A stretch of 9,708 nucleotides of DNA from Bacteroidota bacterium (GTDB lineage Bacteria > Bacteroidota > Ignavibacteria > SZUA-365): the NCBI GenBank assembly GCA_018224415.1, contig JAGTUZ010000230.1, positions 1 to 9,708 of the forward strand. The letters run 5' to 3'. Both the position numbers and the translations under genes were made by a program. The notes below the pieces were generated by a model. The model did no database searches, had not been told where the DNA came from, and saw only the letters and a list, made by a program, of their open reading frames with translations. Shown here piece after piece: positions 5,174 through 9,708 of this stretch (its first letter is position 1; each line of letters opens with the position of its first letter).

Positions 5174-7528
5174 GTGACGGCAGATAGAATTCATCTCATC
5201 GGTTCATCGCCGACGCTGAAGGTCGCCGCGAAAGCCAAGGCGCTCAAGGAGCAGGGGATCGACGTGATCGACTTCTCCGTGGGCGAACCGGATTTCGGGA
5301 CACCGGCCCATATCAAGGAAGCCGCGAAAAAGGCGATCGACGAGAACTTCACCAAGTACACCGCCAACGAGGGTATCCTCCCGCTACGCAAGGCCATCGC
5401 CCGGCAACTCGAGGAGGAGCACGGCCTCCGCTACGACCCCGCGTCGGAAATCATCGTATCCAACGGCGCCAAGCATTCCATCTACAACGCCATGATGGCC
5501 GTTGTCAACGACGGCGACGAGGTCATCATCCCCGCACCGTACTGGGTGTCGTATCCCGAGATGGTCAAGCTTGCCAATGGACGGCCGGTGATCGTGCAGA
5601 CGCGCGAGGAGGACGGCTTCCGCCTCACCGCCGACCAGCTGCGCGACACCATCAACGCCAGCACGAAGGCGGTGTTCATCAACAATCCCTGCAATCCCAC
5701 CGGCGCCGGCTACACGCGGCAGGAACTCGAGGCGCTGGCCGAAGTCATCGTCGAAGAGGACATCGTCTGCATCGCCGATGAAATCTACGGCAAGCTGATG
5801 TATGACAACCTCAAGTTCACCCGCTTCGCCTCGCTGGGCGAGGAGGTGAAAAAGCGCACCATCACCATCGACGGCGTGTCCAAGGCCTACTCGATGACCG
5901 GCTGGCGCATCGGCTGGGCGGCGGCGCCGAAAGACATCACCGCGGCCATGGCCAAGGTGCAGAGCCACGCCACGTCCAACCCCAGCTCCGTCTCGCAGCG
6001 CGCCGCGCTCGAGGCCTACAAGGGTCCGCAATACGAGATCTCGAAGATGGCGGCCGAATTCGAGAAGCGCCGCAACTTCGTGGTGTACAAGCTCCAGGGC
6101 ATGGCGGGCGTTTCCTGCCCGATGCCGCGCGGCGCCTTCTACGCATTCCCGAATGTCAGCTCTTTTTATCGGATGGAATACGACGGCGTGCCCATTCGCA
6201 ACAGCTACGGCATGGCCTACTTCCTGCTCAAGCACGCGAACGTGGCCATCGTACCGGGCGACGCCTTCGGCAGCGACGATTTCATCCGCATCAGCTACGC
6301 GACGTCGATGGCCAATCTCACCGAGGGCATGACACGCATCGCCGACGCGCTGGCGAAACTCAAGCCCGCGCCGAAGCGCAAACTGATCAAACTCGCCAAT
6401 ACCGAGACCGTGACCAAGCACGCGGTGCCGGTGGACCGCGAGGTGAAGGTGGCGGTGCGCGACGCGCTGGTGGCCGAGGCCGAGGCGCATCTGAGCTACA
6501 GCAACTACTTCGAGTGGAACGCCAACATCAACGGCATGATCGTGCAGCTGCGCACGAACGTCGGGCATCTCTACGACTTCTGGGTGGAGAACTGGTATCC
6601 CGCCCAGCTCGAGGCCGACATCGAGCCGCATGGCGTGATCTACGCGGTGGACGGCGTGCCCGGGCGCGAGCCCCATGCCTTCTACAATTCGGATACAAAG
6701 ACCGGCATTCTCTTCAATGCCGACCATTACGGCTCGCTGCGTTCGCTGGCGCTGGGTCTGGTCACCGACGTGGCCGAACGCGTCTTCGACATCCACGCCG
6801 TCCGCGGCCTCACGCTCGATGTGGGCGGCGAGGGCGTGCTGCTGCTGGGTCCTGCCGGCACAAAGAAAACCGAGCTGCTCTGGCGCCTCTTCGAGGAAAA
6901 CGAACAGGTCGCCCTGCACAGCAGCGATTACGTCTTCGTGCGCTACGGCGGTGGCTATGCCGCGGCCGACAATCCCGAGCGCAAGATGTACCTGCAGACC
7001 AACGCCGTGGCCGCGTACGCGCCGCTCGCGAAGCTCTTCGACAAGAGCAAATGCGAGAACGTCACGACGAAGGTCGAGGACTGCCGCAACGACAGCCACA
7101 AGCTGCAGGAAAGCTGTCCGCTCAACAGTGGCGCGCCCTACAGTTATGACTGCGCGAAGAAAAGCCACGCAATGCTCGATCCTTACTGGCTCGGCGGCAT
7201 GGCGCGGCATGTCAAGCGCATCGACATCCGCCATGTGTTCATTCTCCGCAACGATCCGGTGACCACCGCCGTGCAGAAGCTCGACGTCGACGAGGCGCTG
7301 CACGTGGTCGAGGCCGGCTATCCCCCGGGCACGAGTATCGGCGGAAAGCAGCAGCCGTACTACAATCCCCATCTGCTCGTCGGCTCCGACGAACGTATGG
7401 AGCTGCAGAAACGATTCTTCACGAAGCTGTTCCAGTCCGCCGCCGTCCATCAGCTCAACGCCGGCGCGGTCACGCTCACCGAAATGGTGGCGCAGGTGTT
7501 GTCCCACGTCGGCGCGAACGGAAGGTGA
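5174..7528 (+). CDS. Class I aminotransferase fused to a PEPCK/HPr-kinase-like domain
   Basis: A 784-residue two-part protein. Residues 1 to about 396 form a complete fold-type I, PLP-dependent aspartate-type aminotransferase. Visible motifs are SVGEPDFGTP (35-44), YTANEG (62-67), NNPCNPTG (170-177), DEIYGKLMY (202-210), the PLP lysine K237 in VSKAYSMTGWRIGW, and the carboxylate-binding Arg372 in IRISYA. A basic, proline-containing linker (about 396-412) leads to a second domain related to the PEPCK/HPr kinase superfamily. Its P-loop position reads GPAGTKKT (559-566): the usual glycine before the catalytic lysine is Lys564, while Lys565 and Thr566 remain. SSDYVFV with D585 sits where the metal-binding Asp is expected. 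Four cysteines (627, 637, 648, 660) cluster in an insertion. No internal Met with a ribosome site lies near the junction, so a true fusion is likelier than two genes. Expected reaction of the first half: aspartate plus 2-oxoglutarate to oxaloacetate plus glutamate, or a related transamination. The second half's activity is unknown. Confidence 0.9.
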   Translation: MTADRIHLIGSSPTLKVAAKAKALKEQGIDVIDFSVGEPDFGTPAHIKEAAKKAIDENFTKYTANEGILPLRKAIARQLEEEHGLRYDPASEIIVSNGAKHSIYNAMMAVVNDGDEVIIPAPYWVSYPEMVKLANGRPVIVQTREEDGFRLTADQLRDTINASTKAVFINNPCNPTGAGYTRQELEALAEVIVEEDIVCIADEIYGKLMYDNLKFTRFASLGEEVKKRTITIDGVSKAYSMTGWRIGWAAAPKDITAAMAKVQSHATSNPSSVSQRAALEAYKGPQYEISKMAAEFEKRRNFVVYKLQGMAGVSCPMPRGAFYAFPNVSSFYRMEYDGVPIRNSYGMAYFLLKHANVAIVPGDAFGSDDFIRISYATSMANLTEGMTRIADALAKLKPAPKRKLIKLANTETVTKHAVPVDREVKVAVRDALVAEAEAHLSYSNYFEWNANINGMIVQLRTNVGHLYDFWVENWYPAQLEADIEPHGVIYAVDGVPGREPHAFYNSDTKTGILFNADHYGSLRSLALGLVTDVAERVFDIHAVRGLTLDVGGEGVLLLGPAGTKKTELLWRLFEENEQVALHSSDYVFVRYGGGYAAADNPERKMYLQTNAVAAYAPLAKLFDKSKCENVTTKVEDCRNDSHKLQESCPLNSGAPYSYDCAKKSHAMLDPYWLGGMARHVKRIDIRHVFILRNDPVTTAVQKLDVDEALHVVEAGYPPGTSIGGKQQPYYNPHLLVGSDERMELQKRFFTKLFQSAAVHQLNAGAVTLTEMVAQVLSHVGANGR
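7520..7525 (+). promoter_or_regulatory. Shine-Dalgarno sequence inside the end of the fusion gene
   Basis: GGAAGG ends eight bases before the ATG at 7534 and overlaps the last codons of the upstream gene. It favours ATG 7534 over the GTG at 7525, which overlaps the upstream stop and would add only three residues. The arrangement implies translational coupling. Confidence 0.6.
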
Positions 7529-7533
7529 TCCCC

Positions 7534-9393
7534 ATGGCAAAAGACATCTACAACAACGACGCCTACAAGAAATTCCACGAGCAGCTTCTCCCGCTGCTCA
7601 ACGGACCCAACATCAAGGAAGTCGACCTGAAATGGCTCGAGCCGCGGGTCAAGGAATACGCGCAGAAAACCGTGTACGGATCGCATGTCTGGCGGTCGGT
7701 GCAGAGTTCACGTCTCGCCGCGAAAACCGTGTACCTCGGCACGCCGAAAGTGCAGCTTCCCTCGTTGCTCCCCTACCAGGAAAAGGTGGTGAAAGGCGCG
7801 GTGGACGAACTCGACAAGGTGCTGCACTGGATGAAGACGCTGCCGTTCATCAAGCTCACGCGGCAGATGGGCAACAATCCCGACTTCAATCCCGTGTGCA
7901 CGCTGTATCTGAGCGTAGGCGATTGGCGCAACTCCCGCCTCGCCTACATGTGGGGCAACCTGTTGAGCGAACCCTCGGGCCGCCCGGGTCCGGCGATCAC
8001 CATGATCCACATTCCCGAGGAGCATCAGAGCCGGCAGCAGATCCTCACGATGCCCGAGTTCAACCTGAACATCTGTCTCGGCAGTGATTATCTCGGCGAG
8101 GATAAAAAGGGATTCCTCCGCCAGGCCATGTGGCTGGCCGACGAGCGCGGCATGCTGGGCCTGCACGCCGGATCGAAGGTCGTGGTCGCGCGCGATGCGA
8201 AGAGCAACGAACTGAAAAAACACGGCGTCATCCTTTTTGGCATGACGGCCACGGGAAAATCCACCTGGAGCTGCCACCAGCTCGAAATGGATCCCAAGCG
8301 CGGCGAGATGACCTACGCATCGCAGGACGACATCTGCTTCCTGCGCGACGACGGTTCGGCCTTCGGTTCCGAGCACAACTTCTATGTGAAGACCGACGCG
8401 CGGAAGTCCGACCAGGAGGCGATGTTCTACGCGCTCACGCACAAGTCGGCGCTGCTCGAGAACATCATGGTCGACGCCAAGGGCAACATCGACTTCCTCG
8501 ACGAGTCGCTTTGCGGCAATGGTCGCGCGGTTGTGCGCATGGACAAACTGTTCATCGAGCGCGAAAACAAGCTCATCTCCATCGCCGCCGACAGTATCAA
8601 CCTGCCAAGCCTGGACAAGAACGACGCGCTGTGGTTCGCCTTCATCACGCGGCGCAATACCCTCATGCCCTTTTCACAGATGCTCACACCCGAGCAGGGT
8701 GTGCTGGCGTATCTATTCGGCGAGTCCACCCTCAGCTTCGCCGCGAACCCCGAAAAGGCGGGCGACTCCGTGCGCATCGTCGGTACCGACGACTTCATCG
8801 TCGGCAGTCGCGGGGCGAAGGTGAACAGGTTCTACGACATCATCATGAAGCTCGTCAACCGCTTCCCCGGCCAGGTGCATTTTCGCATCTACAACACCGG
8901 CGGCATGGGCGAGATCATCGAGGAGACCGAAGACCGCGGTGTGGCGAAAAAGCATCTGGTGCGCAAGGCCGAACGTGTGCCGCTTGAACTGATGGCCGCC
9001 ATCCAGCGCGGTGACCTCCGCGGCACGAACACGTACGAGAAGGGCGTGCTCGGCACCATGTCCATCGTCGAGGCCGACGGCCGGCGCATGGACGAATGGG
9101 ACGTGCACAAGCTCTACACGCCCGAGCAGATCGACTGGTACATCAAGGACATCATCCGCGGTCGCCGCGCCTTTCTCGAGGAAATCGCGAAGGAGGGACT
9201 GCGTCCCGAAATCATCGCCTCGGCCGAGCGCTCCTTCCGTCAGATGGGCGACCTTTCCGCCCGCAAGGCCGGCGTCGCCGCCGCGCCGCCCGCGGCAACC
9301 TTCACTCCCTCCGCGCCCGAACCCCGCGTCATCATCCAGCGCGAGGAGCCCGTCGCGCGTCCCCGCAAACCGGGGGTGTGGAGATGGCGATAG
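7534..9393 (+). CDS. Diverged ATP-dependent PEP carboxykinase homologue
   Basis: A 619-residue cytosolic protein that follows the ATP-PEPCK pattern through its core. YLGEDKKG (186-193) corresponds to the YGGEMKKG segment with the substrate/metal Tyr and Lys pair. LHAGSK with H211 corresponds to MHCSAN, whose His binds Mn. FGMTATGKST (235-244) is an intact kinase-1 P-loop, SQDDIC with D265/D266 matches the kinase-2 DD, and NGR331 matches the ATP-binding Arg. KSALLEN (304-310) and RIYNTGGMGE (451-460) also have PEPCK counterparts. The oxaloacetate-binding RSPKDK motif is not intact; R54-S55 is the only candidate. PEPCK normally converts oxaloacetate plus ATP to PEP, CO2 and ADP. The protein is longer than the usual ~540 residues and ends in an Ala/Pro/Arg-rich, probably disordered tail (about 578-619). 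It starts five bases after the aminotransferase fusion, so both are very likely one operon. It may be this organism's PEPCK or a PEPCK-like kinase; the core residues favour enzymatic activity. Confidence 0.82.
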   Translation: MAKDIYNNDAYKKFHEQLLPLLNGPNIKEVDLKWLEPRVKEYAQKTVYGSHVWRSVQSSRLAAKTVYLGTPKVQLPSLLPYQEKVVKGAVDELDKVLHWMKTLPFIKLTRQMGNNPDFNPVCTLYLSVGDWRNSRLAYMWGNLLSEPSGRPGPAITMIHIPEEHQSRQQILTMPEFNLNICLGSDYLGEDKKGFLRQAMWLADERGMLGLHAGSKVVVARDAKSNELKKHGVILFGMTATGKSTWSCHQLEMDPKRGEMTYASQDDICFLRDDGSAFGSEHNFYVKTDARKSDQEAMFYALTHKSALLENIMVDAKGNIDFLDESLCGNGRAVVRMDKLFIERENKLISIAADSINLPSLDKNDALWFAFITRRNTLMPFSQMLTPEQGVLAYLFGESTLSFAANPEKAGDSVRIVGTDDFIVGSRGAKVNRFYDIIMKLVNRFPGQVHFRIYNTGGMGEIIEETEDRGVAKKHLVRKAERVPLELMAAIQRGDLRGTNTYEKGVLGTMSIVEADGRRMDEWDVHKLYTPEQIDWYIKDIIRGRRAFLEEIAKEGLRPEIIASAERSFRQMGDLSARKAGVAAAPPAATFTPSAPEPRVIIQREEPVARPRKPGVWRWR

Positions 9394-9425
9394 GATAGAA
9401 GGGTAGAAGTGAAGAGGGGTAGAAG
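9394..9425. repeat. 8-bp phased microrepeat
   Basis: Four consecutive 8-base units begin right after the PEPCK-like stop codon: GATAGAAG (9394), GGTAGAAG (9402), a divergent TGAAGAGG (9410) and GGTAGAAG (9418). The last two units also form the left arm of the stem-loop at 9412-9445. Confidence 0.6.
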
Positions 9426-9445
9426 GTCATCCTTCTACCCCTCTT
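9412..9445 (+). terminator. Perfect 15-bp stem-loop after the PEPCK-like gene
   Basis: AAGAGGGGTAGAAGG (9412-9426) and CCTTCTACCCCTCTT (9431-9445) are exact reverse complements around the 4-base loop TCAT. The hairpin lies 18 bases after the stop of the PEPCK-like gene and 26 bases before the next start. Downstream bases are pyrimidine-rich but C-heavy rather than a T-run, so it is not a textbook intrinsic terminator. It may instead end or stabilise the operon mRNA, or be a repeat-derived palindrome. Confidence 0.5.
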
Positions 9446-9471
9446 TCCTTCTCCCCCTCTCCCCCCATACC

Positions 9472-9708
9472 ATGAAAACCAACGCCACCCGCATCCTCGA
9501 ATCCCACCACATCCCCCACGAGCAGATCAGCTATGACAGCGCGGACGGGGCGATTGACGCCATCGCGGTGGCGGACAAGATCGGGGCCGAGCACGAGCAG
9601 GTGTTCAAGACGCTCGTGGCGCGTGGGGACAAGACCGGGTTGTGCGTGTTCTGCATCCCCGGACCCATCGAACTCGACCTGAAAAAAGCCGCCGCGGCCA
9701 GCGGCAAC
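9472..9708 (+). CDS. ybaK: YbaK/EbsC-type aminoacyl-tRNA deacylase (partial, 3' end outside the window)
   Basis: The first 79 residues are present and the frame is still open at the window edge; the family is normally about 155-160 residues. The start MKTNATRILESHHIPHEQISY, the segment ADKIGAEHEQVFKTLVARGD (34-53) and the segment VFCIPGPIELDLKKAAAASG (59-78) match the YbaK family, which shares the editing fold of the ProRS INS domain. YbaK hydrolyses mischarged Cys-tRNA(Pro), preventing cysteine misincorporation at proline codons; the FKTL segment and the conserved Lys in it (K46) are at the active site in the family. It acts in the cytosol with prolyl-tRNA synthetase. No Shine-Dalgarno sequence is visible in the C-rich leader, and the stem-loop just upstream suggests a separate transcription unit. 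Confidence 0.88.
   Translation, partial: MKTNATRILESHHIPHEQISYDSADGAIDAIAVADKIGAEHEQVFKTLVARGDKTGLCVFCIPGPIELDLKKAAAASGN

Noticed and set aside
6362..6430. Possible gene boundary between the aminotransferase and the kinase-like domain
   Set aside because: The frame is continuous, with no stop and no Met near the junction. A GTG at 6410 lacks a convincing ribosome site, so a fusion is preferred.
5384..7540. Long 718-codon open frame on the minus strand opposite the aminotransferase fusion
   Set aside because: Its His/Val/Arg/Glu-rich composition is typical of the antisense shadow of a GC3-biased gene, and the plus-strand protein has clear catalytic motifs.

Overview
The window reads as chromosomal DNA from a GC-rich bacterium. 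Genes are packed densely, and the intergenic gaps are short but full of repeats. A promoter-like pair upstream of the flotillin gene (TTTG, 20 bp, TACGTTTG) matches the TTTG / TAnnTTTG consensus of Bacteroidota primary-sigma promoters. A GIN-domain (DUF2807) lipoprotein and short 7-8 bp tandem repeats in the gaps fit the same picture. I infer a GC-rich member of the Bacteroidota/Chlorobi (FCB) side, possibly an Ignavibacteria-, Kapabacteria- or Rhodothermia-like lineage. The phylum is an inference; nothing here fixes the genus.

Layout. 102-1040 (+): radical SAM protein of the COG0731 type. 1041-1130: a tandem microrepeat array running straight into the start codon of a small lipoprotein (1128-1865, +). 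1866-2063: convergent gap with a dispersed-repeat-like sequence that appears to be split by a 38-bp palindrome flanked by GCCT direct repeats. 2064-3353 (-): Ste24-type M48 membrane metalloprotease. 3354-3681: divergent gap holding a perfect 24-bp inverted repeat and the promoter candidate. 3682-5070 (+): flotillin/SPFH membrane scaffold protein. 5174-7528 (+): an unusual fusion of a class I aminotransferase with a PEPCK/HPr-kinase-like nucleotide-binding domain. 7534-9393 (+): a diverged ATP-dependent PEP carboxykinase homologue, five bases after the fusion's stop. 9394-9471: 8-bp repeats and a perfect 15-bp stem-loop. 9472-9708 (+, cut by the window end): YbaK-type aminoacyl-tRNA deacylase.

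The most interesting part is 5174-9393. An aspartate-type aminotransferase makes oxaloacetate and PEPCK turns oxaloacetate into PEP, so the two adjacent genes could form an Asp -> oxaloacetate -> PEP unit. The aminotransferase also carries a second PEPCK/HprK-like domain whose P-loop is altered (GPAGTKKT) and which has a four-cysteine stretch. That domain could be a docking or sensing module, or a kinase of unknown target. The remaining genes look like ordinary housekeeping or envelope functions.
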